DNA of 26,532 nucleotides from Oppiella nova (lineage: Eukaryota > Arthropoda > Arachnida > Sarcoptiformes > Oppiidae), in assembly GCA_905397405.1 (NCBI GenBank), contig CAJPVJ010000283.1, positions 2,764 through 29,295 on the forward strand. The letters run 5' to 3'. The notes beneath the pieces are model-generated. The model did no database searches and had not been told where the DNA came from. It saw only the letters and a program-made list of their open reading frames with translations. This document shows, one piece after another, positions 1-10,300 of the stretch. A program made the position numbers and the translations under genes. Numbering within the stretch: position 1 is the stretch's first letter; each line of letters begins with the position of its first letter.

Positions 1-47
1 CCCCCCCCAACCAGTGCGTTCGTACTTATTGAATGAGCCCTAAACGA

Positions 48-179
48 CTAGTTGGATGAGATTTTGATGAAAAGCGGTACACTCACTAAACTCAAGGGGC
101 TCGTCACGAATCTGATCTCAGAATGAGGGGACGCCATGGGAACAGGAGTTATTGACAGTTTAAGGTAGGCGCTGTCCAT
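48..179 (-). other. weak exon-like open frame near the left edge
   Basis: A 43-codon open frame (ATG at 179, TAG at 48-50) lies in a block of about 190 bp that is clearly richer in G+C than the sequence after it. The peptide starts MDSAYLKLSITPVPM and matches no family I recognise. A GT-containing site (TTTA|gtgagt) falls inside it, so it could be an internal exon of a gene that continues off the left edge, or chance. Confidence 0.15.
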
Positions 180-1760
180 AGAAACGACAATGATTTGTCA
201 AACCATATGCTATCACGAGATCTGGACTACAATTAAGACTATTAATCAACACTGGATTCAATGATAGACTAATCGGTTACATAATAATAAAGAAATATCA
301 TCTATTAGAAATTACCATTTAGGCACTTTTTAACATTCTTGTTTTGTCAAGTAAGTTAGATCACTTGTATTTTGAAAAATGTACGAGAGCATAATATTTT
401 ATAGCCAACAGTTTAAAAAGTTATTGAAAGATTTTTGGGAATACTATTTTGGGAATACATATTGAAGATCTTTATATAATTTCAACAAATATTCTGATTG
501 AATTAGACTTTTGTCCATAGACTTAACCCTTTAACATCAGGTTCATTAATATATAGATCTCAATGTGCAACTCTAGCGCCTCTATGGTTGTTAAAAACTC
601 ATATCAATAAAATATGAGCCATTTGATTTTCTATATCATAATATACTTACAGGAATTATAGAAAAAGAAAGCAATGTTAAAAAAGCAAATAAGTTTGGCA
701 TACAGTATAAGTGAATGCTTACGTTGTTTATCATATAATGATTACACGGGTATGAAGAATGTCAGATTTAGTGTGGATAAGAGTGTTTACTTTGCCTCCA
801 ATTTATAACTCATCCATTAGACCACCCCTTGCCTCACATTCTTTGTACATTTGGTTATAATACTACTGTATTCTATCGATATTTATTTGTTTTGATAACA
901 TTCAATAAAATACATAATATGTATCATATATAATGTTATAGATAACTTATGTACCGTATATGTTATGCATTACAATATGTAAAGAATATTAAAATACTTT
1001 ATGATACATAAACAATAATTTAAGTGATTGCATGTTTAGGTGTCAATTGCATACAAAGTATAGAAATTAATTTGACATCCAATGTAAACACATCTGTCTG
1101 TTCTCTGGTGTTTTCTTAGCAGTTATAGTCTGTCTGTTCTCTCGTGTTTCACTCATTTTGTACTAAATTTTCTTTTCATTCTATTAAACATTCACTTTCT
1201 ATGTAAACATTTTTCTCAACAAAATTGTTTATTTCCAGACCAAGACTGACTTAATTTATATATAATGACCGTATATTAGACCATAACTTATGGTTAGCAT
1301 TCATTTGAATTGCTTTCACTTTCACTTAAATATTATATTTCTTAATAAGTTTATTCTTCATCTAATAGTTTGTGTTTATTCTTAAAATAAGTTTACTTTT
1401 TCTGTTCAATTAATATTCTTTCAATAATAACATACATTGAGAATAATATTTTTCAAAACCACACTAAACACATTTTTATTTAAACAAATCTGCTCTTATT
1501 TATTCAATAATGAAAAATGTTTTGTTTAATTAATACTAATGTATAACTTTTAGCAGTAATAGGCTTTAAGTATAAGTTATTAAGTAATTAGAAAGAAATT
1601 GTATAATATTTTTCATATAATGAATTGATAAATAATTAAATGTTTTGACATTTTATGAAAACTAATGAAACTCTACTTAATTTTACGAAATACTTGTGAA
1701 TAACTAAAGAATGTTAAGTGTTTTATATTGAATGTGAATGAATGTGAATTTTGTATCCCT
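180..1760. other. AT-rich spacer downstream of the H2.0/HLX gene
   Basis: No gene is visible. The stretch is strongly A+T rich and its short frames do not look like protein. Near 1090-1150 a 14-base string (CTGTCTGTTCTCTC with one change) occurs twice, about 38 bp apart. The part next to 1760 should hold the 3' UTR of the minus-strand homeobox gene. Confidence 0.5.
1499..1504 (-). terminator. candidate polyadenylation signal (AATAAA) for the H2.0/HLX gene
   Basis: AATAAA on the minus strand, about 257 nt past the stop codon of the homeobox gene; a second copy lies at 1475-1480. In sequence this AT-rich such hexamers also arise by chance, so this is only a candidate. Confidence 0.3.
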
Positions 1761-1898
1761 TTAGATGGTTTGCGTTTTGTCGGTCACTTCATTGGCCTTA
1801 TTTGTGGGGAAACTTGTAATGAGTTGTTGTTCTCTATTAGAGGTTTGTTTGATATCATCTTTGAATTCCTTGGAGTGCCTCCATTTCATACGGCGATT
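1761..1898 (-). CDS. H2.0: H2.0/HLX exon 5 (end of helix 3 and C-terminus)
   Basis: Acceptor ggccacag|AAT at 1900-1899, phase 0, so the junction reads WFQ|NRRMKWRHSKE. The exon continues for 35 residues past the homeodomain to a TAA at 1763-1761. Confidence 0.9.
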   Translation of the reverse strand, partial: NRRMKWRHSKEFKDDIKQTSNREQQLITSFPTNKANEVTDKTQTI

Positions 1899-4657
1899 CT
1901 GTGGCCAATATAGACATTCACTATTATTATAGACTGTCATCTATATATTCAATCATTTTCATAACAAACATATAACTGATTTTGCATTTTCCAATCAGTA
2001 TAGCATTTACTAATATAGTAATAATTATAGTATAAACTAAACAAATTGTATACTTTATTGATTCCTGTGGTATAATTAAGTATAACTTAAATTTTTTATT
2101 ACACTTAAAATGAAAGATTTATATTATAGGGGAACCATAAATGAGAAACTATGCAGAGTATTATTGAACGCATAATTGAATTCTTAGTTTATAATACAAC
2201 AATTAATGATCTAATTACTCTATAAACATCATACTCTGGTTTAATTCACTATAAACATCATATTAAAAGCATTTGTTAGTCTACTGAAGTGCAGTTAATT
2301 GAAAGGAATTTATGTTGTATTGATTTATTGACATTTGAGATGAAAGACAGACCTGAAACCAAACCTTGACCTGAGAGTCGCTGAGGTTTAGAGACTGAGC
2401 CAGGTTTTGTCTCTCAGGTTTAGTGATGTACTTTTGCTTTTGAAATCGTTTTTCAAGACCTTTCCTCTGAAGCGAATGGAAGACAGCTTTTAGAAGAAGA
2501 AGAGTTGTTTTAGAGTTTTGTAAATGATTTGTTTAATGAGTTCTTTAAACCTCTTCCGGAGTTCTTCCTCTTAGCGGACTGATTGGCCGATTGGTCGCTA
2601 TTTCTCACATTCGAGTGATTGTAAAGACTGTGAAGAGTGTTGTGATGACTGGCGTACGAATCGGTCGGATAGGGACCCAAACCTAACGGCAAATACAGTG
2701 TTATAAGTGAGTCACCAAAATATCTAATAATAGTTATAATATAACTTATATATAAGTGCGATAATATGTCACTCAAAATACTTTTCGCAATATTTTCATT
2801 GTGTTTATAATATGAATAAATTGTTTCTTTTAGAGACTATTAAATGACGCGAATAACGGTATAATAGTCATCAAAATGATGTACGCTTTGCTTCATTTTG
2901 CTTTCAATCCATGCAGTGAGCACTGACTCTATCTATACTTCACAGGACTTGTGCCCACACTTATCGCATGCCATCAACAAATGTATATTCAATGAATGCA
3001 TTTCTCTTTTAGTTACCCCCAGTAAAAGATTTTTTGTGTTTAGTTTAAATCTGTTATTATATGCAAAAACATGTATTATTCACTCAAACAATTGACTCAA
3101 ACTTTTTTATGGGATAAGGTCTAAACTTTTTTCTAATTTTCTTTGGAGTAGTTTATAATTTGTTTACTTTATGATCAAAATACATTAATGCCATTTAAGA
3201 TGCTTTAATAGATAATTAAACTAATCATCCTTTAGTTTTATGTATGCATTTTAGTTGTATGCATTTGCTGAATATTAAGTAAAACTTATTTTAAATCACA
3301 AATAAACTTTACGCAAAGTTTTCAACAAATTTTCAAAAAATTATATCCAAGTTATCTATTAGTATAAAGATTGCCTGGATCTACTTGTAAAACAATAAAT
3401 TGTATTAATTGATTGATAAAACCTATTGATTATTCCAGATAAGTATAAATTAAGTATTTAATAAACAATTAATAATAATAAAATTATTGGTTGGAGAAAT
3501 AGATCATTTTATAGTAATTGTATTATTCATTTGAAAGTTTATGGATTTATAAATTGTTGACTATAATTAGAATGAAACTCTATTAAAGTTTGAGCATAAA
3601 TCTTGAAATTAATTTATTTACATTAAAGATGCTAAATAAGACAAATATTTATATTAATTCAATTAGATTATACAACCCTTATTATAATATTGACAGATTT
3701 TATAGAAATATATATGTTTAGAGTTTATTAATATTTAGAGTATTAACAAAAGTAGTGATGACTTACTGTTGCGATAAGTATACCACTCGTAATTGTACGG
3801 CGAAACCATTGGATTATTAACGGCAATACATTGCGAGAGATAGTATGAGTCCATGTATTTAGGCTGTGCCGAACTTGTGTGGGATACCACTGAACGACTA
3901 TCAATGTATGCATTCATGTCTTCTTAAAACAATTGAAATTTTCATTACATTTATTATACATTTATTGCATCTGTAAATCTATTTACGATCATTAAACAGC
4001 TTAAGTGTTATATACAAGTTTATTTTCTAAAAGTTTATTTTCTTAAAAGTTTATTTTCTTTTTCTCATTCTGGATACTGTAAATAGTTGTAATGCTTACT
4101 GTATGTGATAGCTTGTATCAAATGTTTTAGAGATGGAAATGACAATAGTTTTATTAGTATATGCTTACTTATTACAAGACAAATGTTTATAAATTAATCT
4201 AAAATTTCACGATAAAAATGATATTTGAATTGTTTATTTGATTAATAACATAAATGTATTAAAGCAAAGTCTATTTTGCAATTGTGATTAATTAAAAATA
4301 CTAGTTTATCTTATGTTAATATATATTTTCAAATGCTAACGTTTTATAAGATATAAGAAATTTTAAGATTTAAAAATATTTATTAGTATTGAATTTCTGT
4401 AATCTTTATACATTATAAATGGTAATAGTAATAGTAATCATACGGTTTAGTTGAAAGTTATTGTGAGGTTTGAAGTGTTGGTCATCTTCTAGGATCCTTT
4501 CGACCGAGAATTTCAACATTTTCTTTATATTCTCACTCTTTCTGTCCGACACTTCTTGCTCTCCGTTGCGATGTCTTTCTTGAGTGTCTAATAACTTATT
4601 TACCGAAAACTTTTCGAGTGAAACACTTTTGCAAAGGGTATCGCTATTTGTGTTCAT
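1761..4657 (-). CDS. H2.0: H2.0/HLX-class homeobox transcription factor (five exons)
   Basis: Assembled CDS: complement of 4444..4657, 3767..3922, 2551..2682, 2353..2486 and 1761..1898, about 257 aa. Every junction has GT-AG ends and matching phase (1, 1, 1, 0). The ATG at 4657 has an in-frame TGA 15 nt upstream. Residues 17-23 (FSVNKLL) and 50-56 (FSVERIL) are eh1-like motifs, which in homeodomain proteins recruit the co-repressor Groucho/TLE. The homeodomain is residues 163-222, with the expected F8, L16, F20, W48, F49, N51 and R53. The stretches LQRKGLEKRF, QKYITKPER and NRRMKWRHSKE are typical of H2.0/HLX proteins, which act in visceral mesoderm and, in flies, some neurons. The protein is short for the family. 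The C-terminal tail of 35 residues has no motif I recognise. DBX is the nearest alternative class but usually has NSKE where this has HSKE. Class assignment is confident; exact exon 2 start is less so. Confidence 0.88.
2353..2486 (-). CDS. H2.0: H2.0/HLX exon 4 (homeodomain positions 6-50)
   Basis: Acceptor cttcttctaaaag|CT completes the Ala codon at homeodomain position 6. The exon reads through helices 1 and 2 and into helix 3, ending QVKVWFQ. Donor TTTCAG|gtctgt, phase 0. Confidence 0.92.
2551..2682 (-). CDS. H2.0: H2.0/HLX exon 3 (linker and homeodomain N-terminal arm)
   Basis: Acceptor gccgttag|GT at 2684-2683; donor GGAAGAG|gtttaa. It encodes LGPYPTDSYASHHN followed by a basic KRKNSGR, which forms homeodomain positions 1-5. 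The following intron is only 64 bp (2487-2550). Confidence 0.8.
3767..3922 (-). CDS. H2.0: H2.0/HLX exon 2
   Basis: Acceptor tttaag|AAGAC before MNAYIDSRSVVSH; an alternative AG three bases further on also keeps the frame (Gln-Asp or His at the joint). The donor is a consensus CAACA|gtaagt at 3766-3765. The exon encodes a Tyr/Ser-rich linker ending YNYEWYTYRN. Confidence 0.72.
4016..4059. repeat. three-copy imperfect tandem repeat in H2.0 intron 1
   Basis: AAGTTTATTTTCT occurs at 4016-4028, 4031-4043 and 4047-4059, a period of 15-16 bp. It lies between exons 1 and 2 of the homeobox gene. Confidence 0.8.
4444..4657 (-). CDS. H2.0: H2.0/HLX exon 1 (eh1 motifs)
   Basis: First coding exon, 71 codons plus one base. 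It starts MNTNSDTLCKSVSLEKFSV and carries both eh1-like motifs. The donor is AAACC|gtatga at 4443-4442, phase 1. An untranslated exon further upstream cannot be excluded. Confidence 0.72.
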
Positions 4658-5902
4658 TATTGACTTTAATCGTCACAAAACTATTAATATGTTGTTTTAA
4701 ATTTCAAATGAAAATATTAAAAATATTTGAGAGGAGCAGCAAAGTAATGAGTTTGAAATTCACGTGTTTATTGAGAGGCTTTAAGAACAAAGTGTTTGAT
4801 ATGTGTTGGTATAAAAAGGCATCACTTTGTATGAATAAGCAAATGAATGGATTGGTTGGTGCGGTATGAGCTCAGCCCTCCCATCCCGCACGAGAAACAG
4901 CATCTCAAACAGATTCTGACTGACAGACAAAATGTGTGTTTGCTTTTCATATAACAATTTAGTGATTTGTGATCTCTGTTTCAATTGACAGATGAGTGTT
5001 TGATATTTGCCGCACCCCTTGCCTGTGCCCCTCCGTCCCCCAAAAGTGTGTCATATCATCATTTGGAGGCATTGAGAGCATTGATAAACACGAAAACTGT
5101 TGATCTGCTAATTAGTTAATAATTTGAAAATTATTTTTGCTATCGATTTGATGATTTGGTTCATTCATTCAAAAGGGTAACCGCACGACAATCATCTGTT
5201 TCTCATTATATTTCACAATCAATTAGTAAGAAATTTAATGAATGAATGATTTGATTAAGTTTTTCCGTTTCTCTCATTTACACATCTTCTGGAGTTATCA
5301 TATATCCAATGTTAATGTCTCTAAGCTTACAATTCTTGTCATTGCTTTACTTATTTCAAGTCTTCACTTAATTTAGAGCCAATCGAGGGATAGCTCACAA
5401 TATATAAATAGTTTCCTGTTTTTGTTAAACATCTTAGTTATTGTTTATACCAATAAAACGATTGCGAATTCATGAGTATAATGTGATTGGCAACTCAATC
5501 CTAATTACTTATAACTAAATCATTATCTCTTAACAATCTTTCGATAATTTAACAATAATTGACAAGTATATGAATATTTCTTAAGTAGACATTAATTTAT
5601 ATTTTTAAAAATTTATGAAATTTAATGTTTTAAACATTAAAATGTATTAATGAATTGGAATCGACCCAAATGAATATACAGTAAAAATGATTTATGAATT
5701 GGGTTTTAAATGGTAATTTAGCTTTACTTGACAATTATTTTCATATGTAAGTGATTTTATGCAAAATTTAACTATTTTATAAATATAATTTAATCTTATA
5801 ATAATTTTTTAACAAGATATTGTAATATAAATTTAATTTAGTTACTGTAGAATAAAGAACATGTTTTATTAGTTAATAATTTAGTAACTCATTTGACAAC
5901 AA
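4658..5902. other. spacer between the TIL gene and the H2.0/HLX gene
   Basis: No coding signal stands out. The part near 4860-5060 is less A+T rich than its surroundings and should hold the H2.0 promoter and 5' UTR; minus-strand CCAAT sequences occur near 4850-4860. The remainder to about 5860 is AT-rich. Confidence 0.45.
5865..5870 (-). terminator. candidate polyadenylation signal (AATAAA) of the TIL gene
   Basis: AATAAA on the minus strand, 33 nt past the TAA stop of the TIL gene. The spacing would give a very short 3' UTR, as is common in compact arthropod secretory genes. Confidence 0.5.
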
Positions 5903-6117
5903 TTATGGGGATTCGCTGTCCTTTAAGACAACAAAACAATTGTTTTCTAAAATACATTTTGCATTCATGTTTTGCCGAATGAAACCATTCTTACAAAAGC
6001 ATCCCTTTTTGCAGCTAACCTTTGGGTCACAACTGGTGTTCTCTTTGTTACAAACTTTATCACAAACTTTACTACAATTCCTGTACTCTTCGTTTGGCGG
6101 ACACGACACCACACTCT
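5903..6117 (-). CDS. TIL gene exon 4 (TIL 3 and stop)
   Basis: Acceptor gttgttttcag|AG, phase 1 in. It encodes TIL 3 (CPPNEEYRNCSKVCDKVC onward) and a ten-residue tail FVVLKDSESP. The cysteine 5-6 loop is DPKVS. Confidence 0.88.
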
Positions 6118-6790
6118 CTGAAAACAACATTCAGAATACGATTAATTGAGAAGAAGTCACTCAAACCCAACTCACTCTCAGAACACATCTCTTTGTTGAC
6201 ACACTTTCCCGAACTATAGTCCCGAATGAGACCCGAAGGACAGACACATCCGGCGATGCATTCGTGATCTTCGCGCTCGTCCTCAGGACAGGCGTTGGGC
6301 GGAGTGTCGACATTACCGCAGTGGATGTCACACGAAGACGGACAAAGCTTGTAGATCTCATCGGTCGGACAGCTCTCTGCTATTCACAGATAGTGGTCAA
6401 CAGACTAGAGCTCAACATATTGTGGTCAGTAGTGGTGATCACTTACAACAGCGATGACTGGGAATACACTTATGTTCGTCGTCTTTGACGAATTCAGGAC
6501 TACAGACACACGCCTTCTCCGGACAAGAGATGGGTTGACTACACATCGACCTCTTGATTAGCGGCCGTTTGCAGGTCTGCAACAGTACTCAAACCATAAA
6601 TGATTTGATTTACAATTAAATATATGTTTCAATCATTCATTACAGGATCGCATTCTGTGGGACATATCAGTTGCGAGAATGAGGGACAGGGGGTATCAGT
6701 GGCCGACCCTTGGGTTCCGTTAGTTGTGCCATTGGTTTGATTGTATCTGCAGTTTCCTATGACTTCCAATAATAAACAAATTTTATTCAT
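5903..6790 (-). CDS. secreted protein with three TIL (trypsin-inhibitor-like) domains
   Basis: Assembled CDS: complement of 6644..6790, 6447..6576, 6176..6379 and 5903..6117, about 231 aa, with introns of only 67, 67 and 58 bp. There are three complete ten-cysteine TIL domains: cysteines at residues 35-92, 96-158 and 166-221. Such domains occur in Ascaris-type serine protease inhibitors and in mucin-like or von Willebrand-like extracellular proteins. The suggested start (ATG at 6790, in-frame TAA 12 nt before it) gives MNKICLLLEVIG, a short and weak signal peptide. Instead, the exon could begin at an acceptor-like tag at 6758-6757, with the true signal peptide on an exon not found here; the lone Cys14 (NCRY) would then be the last cysteine of a lost upstream domain. 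Residues 17-26 hold three overlapping N-glycosylation sequons (NQT, NGT, NGT). Protease inhibition is possible but not shown. Confidence 0.82.
6176..6379 (-). CDS. TIL gene exon 3 (TIL 2)
   Basis: One whole TIL domain in a phase 1-1 exon. The acceptor is a tandem TAGCAG; only the first AG keeps the frame (T+CA = Ser). The loop between cysteines 5 and 6 is nine residues and strongly acidic (PEDEREDHE), longer than the few residues usual in protease-inhibiting TIL domains. Donor TGAGA|gtgagt. Confidence 0.82.
6447..6576 (-). CDS. TIL gene exon 2 (rest of TIL 1)
   Basis: Acceptor ctgttgcag|ACC, donor CGCTGTT|gtaagt, phase 1. It carries cysteines 4-10 of domain 1 and ends KCIPSHRC. Confidence 0.82.
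6644..6790 (-). CDS. TIL gene exon 1 (start, first three cysteines of TIL 1)
   Basis: Donor GATCCT|gtaatg at 6643-6642, phase 0. TIL domain 1 is interrupted by the intron after its third cysteine (ICPTECDP|TC). The 5' limit is uncertain: ATG at 6790, or an acceptor immediately before 6756. Confidence 0.6.
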
Positions 6791-7059
6791 TACTGATAGT
6801 TAAATATTTGTTATAAAATAAATTTAATTTGATACCATTTTGATATGAATTGATTGCATTCATAGTTAGAATGAGAAGAATATTGAAATTCATAATTATT
6901 AGCCAACTTTGGTATAGATGTGACCATTCATTGCATGGCTGGCCATACATTGAATAGAATGCGAGTGCCGGACACCATTTGATTGCAATTATATTTGATT
7001 AGACATAGCTCTCAACCATTACATTCACAAAGTATTCAATGTCTAATTAAAAACCTGTG

Positions 7060-7062
<3 letters not shown>

Positions 7063-7094
<32 letters not shown>
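7063..7094. repeat. (TC)n microsatellite
   Basis: Sixteen uninterrupted TC units followed by GCACTC. Confidence 0.97.
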
Positions 7095-7097
<3 letters not shown>

Positions 7098-7212
7098 CTC
7101 ACATTAGCACTAACTCTATAAATGGTTTATTTTATTCATAAAATCATTAATGACAAACTACTACAAACTACTTTAAACTAAATTATAGTAATTTCTACAG
7201 TAGTTTGAGTTT

Positions 7213-7369
7213 TACCCTGTTTATAATTTATAATTTTAGTTTGACTGCATGTATGTCTGTTTTTTATGCAAAAAATCGTGAATTTCTTAGAGCGCTATGA
7301 ATACAAAGCATTGATGCGAGCATTGAGTGACTGTTGTATTAAAGTAAAACTAAAATTATGACCAGGGTA
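7213..7369. mobile_element. possible short inverted-repeat element (MITE-like)
   Basis: TTACCCTG at 7212-7219 is mirrored by CAGGGTAA at 7363-7370, and ATAATTTTAGTTT just inside on the left is mirrored by AAACTAAAATTAT at 7347-7359. TA flanks both ends (7213-7214, 7368-7369), as expected of a Tc1/mariner-type target duplication. The arms differ by several bases and an indel, and no second copy was found in the window, so this is tentative. Confidence 0.3.
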
Positions 7370-10300
7370 AGCATTTTGTGAACATTTTATGAATCGCGCA
7401 TAAAATTTTAATAAATTTCCAACATTTTGGTGTAGTTTTTTGTTAGAAAAATATAATTGTAAATATTTTAAATTTTAATTTCAAATCCTGCTAATACACC
7501 GGGACACCCTATATTTAATTTACTAGTTGACTAATAGCACTAAACTTATTTACATGTTTACTTATTAACATATTTTGTTTATTTATTAACAATAATTTCA
7601 ATTAAATTCTGTATGAATACAGATTATTCAAAAGTAGTGAACACAACATGTAGTGAACTCTACGAATGGAAAATGAAATTATTTTCGTATATTACACTAT
7701 TGGCATTGAAATGAAATGAAAATTGTATTTGATTTGATTAACTTGAAATTGCAAATTTGTATATTTTATTATTAAATTACAAGTATAAAACCGTGTTAAA
7801 CTTAGCTTCGTTAGAATATCATAATATTAACTTTGTTTAATGAATACCTCACAAATAATCAAATACTAGACTTTACTAAACTTATAGCGTTTTGTACTTT
7901 CTTAACTTTCTTACAAGTTAGTTTCCTTAATATTTGTTATCGCACTATTTGCAATACTAATCCTAATATTATTATAAATTCATGTAATTAGTAATATTAA
8001 TTTTTAAAAATAAATTTCTGGAAAATATATACAAATAAATAAATATCAAAATGTATAGATTAATATACATTTGTATTCACAATTTAACACAATTAGTAAG
8101 ATATTTAGTAAGATATTGATATAAATGGATTATATTAAAATTAGATTTATTTATAACATGATTTAAATTACTAAAATGATTTAGTAGTAATTTTTAATAT
8201 AAATTAAAAGCTATTATATTTAGTTAGTATATACCGGTAATAAAATTTTATAAATAAATTATATAATTAAATAATATAGATAATTTATTTTTAGAATATT
8301 CTTAATATTTAATATATATATACTGTATACGAGCAATGTTTCAATATTTTCATGATTAAAAATAGCTATTAATTAGTATTATATTAATACTACATATCAC
8401 TATTCCTTATTCTAACCTGTATCATTTAATTAATTAATAAATTGAGGCCTTTTTAAGACAATGCCTTAAGTGAACACATTTCTGGGGATTTAATTACAAT
8501 TGTATTTCATTGGCGCTTAGGATTGAGTATTTGAATTGAATTCAGTTCACATCAATCTACAGGTGCTTTACATCTGTTTTACAGTAAATAAGTTCATGTA
8601 AGACATTGTCTGCAAAAACATTTTTAGGATTTGAATATTATATGCAATTATTTTTCAAAATTAATCATAATAATTATAAATATATTTATATAAACTTTGC
8701 TCGATATCATTAATTTAAATAAAATAATATAGGAAAGGAAACATATTTACATTTTCAATTTAAAGATTGTGATATTTTAAAAATTATTAAATATAACTTA
8801 AGCTTAATCATTTAAATACAAGACTCTGTTTAATCTAAATTAATTAAACAATTATTAGTGAGATTTTAAAATTTTAATAATAATATGTTTTCAAATGAAA
8901 TGATTATACGAACGCATTTATTCTCAAATAATTAATTTATTAAAAGAAATAATTGACAAATGAATTTACATGTAAATCATAGCTTAATGTGTTGCTTGGA
9001 GTAAACATATTTATTGTGTGAAGCATTTAAATAATTTATTTATGATTTTATAACTTATAATTTATATCAATAAATAACTATATATTTCAGTATACTCTTC
9101 AGTATAGTCAGTGGAATCTTGTTTTTCAATAATAGATGGAATGGATTATGTGTTTAATAATGCAATCATTTACACAAGTATTTAACTAATTATTCTTTAA
9201 ATAACATGTCTATTGATTCTGTGATCGCAATATTACACTTATATTGTCAACATCAAATTAGAAATTATGAAAAGCTTTTATATTTATATAGAAATTAAAT
9301 TATAATTATGTATAATATTTATATAATTTGCTCATTAAATGGGATTCCATGACAAATAGACATCGATTTCGATTCATTTATGTACAATCATTTGATTTGT
9401 GTTCATTTGAATGTCTGATTACAATTTATATGTATTTTGGTTTTATTAAATGATTTTAATGTGTCAAAAGGGAAGACTAGGCTACTATCCAGCGCTTCAA
9501 TCACATGAAACGACTCAATTAATAGCATTTATACTGAAAAATGTAGAGATATTTAGTTGTAATCATTCATCGTTTACGATAACATCTTTAAAATATAAGA
9601 TATTTTTTGATTGTTACAATTGATTGATATCCTGTCCTTCAATGTTAAACATCGATTGTAATGCTATGGTGTCTGAGCTCTACTGTCTGTACCTCTTAAA
9701 TAAAGGCACTTATGTATGATTGCGTCAAAATCGCTAACAAATGTTGAGATGAAAAGGCATCACATATTAAATGTAATAAATAAAGTCTTGTTAAGTAAGC
9801 ATTGATTCGGTTTATAAACTAACTGTTTATAAGATTCATATGATTTATAGGATTTGTATGTTTATAAGGATGCCCTCAATTGAACAGTTAAGACAAGTCA
9901 GGAAATGGCTTAATAGATAAATAAGAGGTAAGTGTCGTCTCCGATGCCTTACTCTATGAGATCTCAACATAAGTCGACGGATTTGACGGGAAATAACTGT
10001 TTTCATATGAATTGTTTACTTAGTATTCAATTGTCACCAAGCATGTATTTATATGTCATCTTACACTACACTTCTTGTCATTACATTGTTATTATGTATG
10101 TAATACATAAGTCTTAATGTATTGAAAGCAACAATTATTTGATAATAATATATGAGATTTAAATTATCACTGATTTTGTAATTCAATTTTCAATTACTCC
10201 CATGTTTTATGTTTTTTGACAAATATATCAAATGATTAACTGCTTTCCTTTAATTGTATTTTTATCTCAAATACAAATACATTTATTTGAACTGTATTTT

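Noticed and set aside
4810-4817. TATAAAAA on the plus strand upstream of the H2.0 gene
   Set aside because: It points away from the H2.0 gene and leads only to a 17-codon frame; common in AT-rich sequence.
9840-9932. Plus-strand exon ending at AAGAG|gtaagt (9926)
   Set aside because: The donor is good, but upstream frames are short and closed and no acceptor or partner exon supports it.
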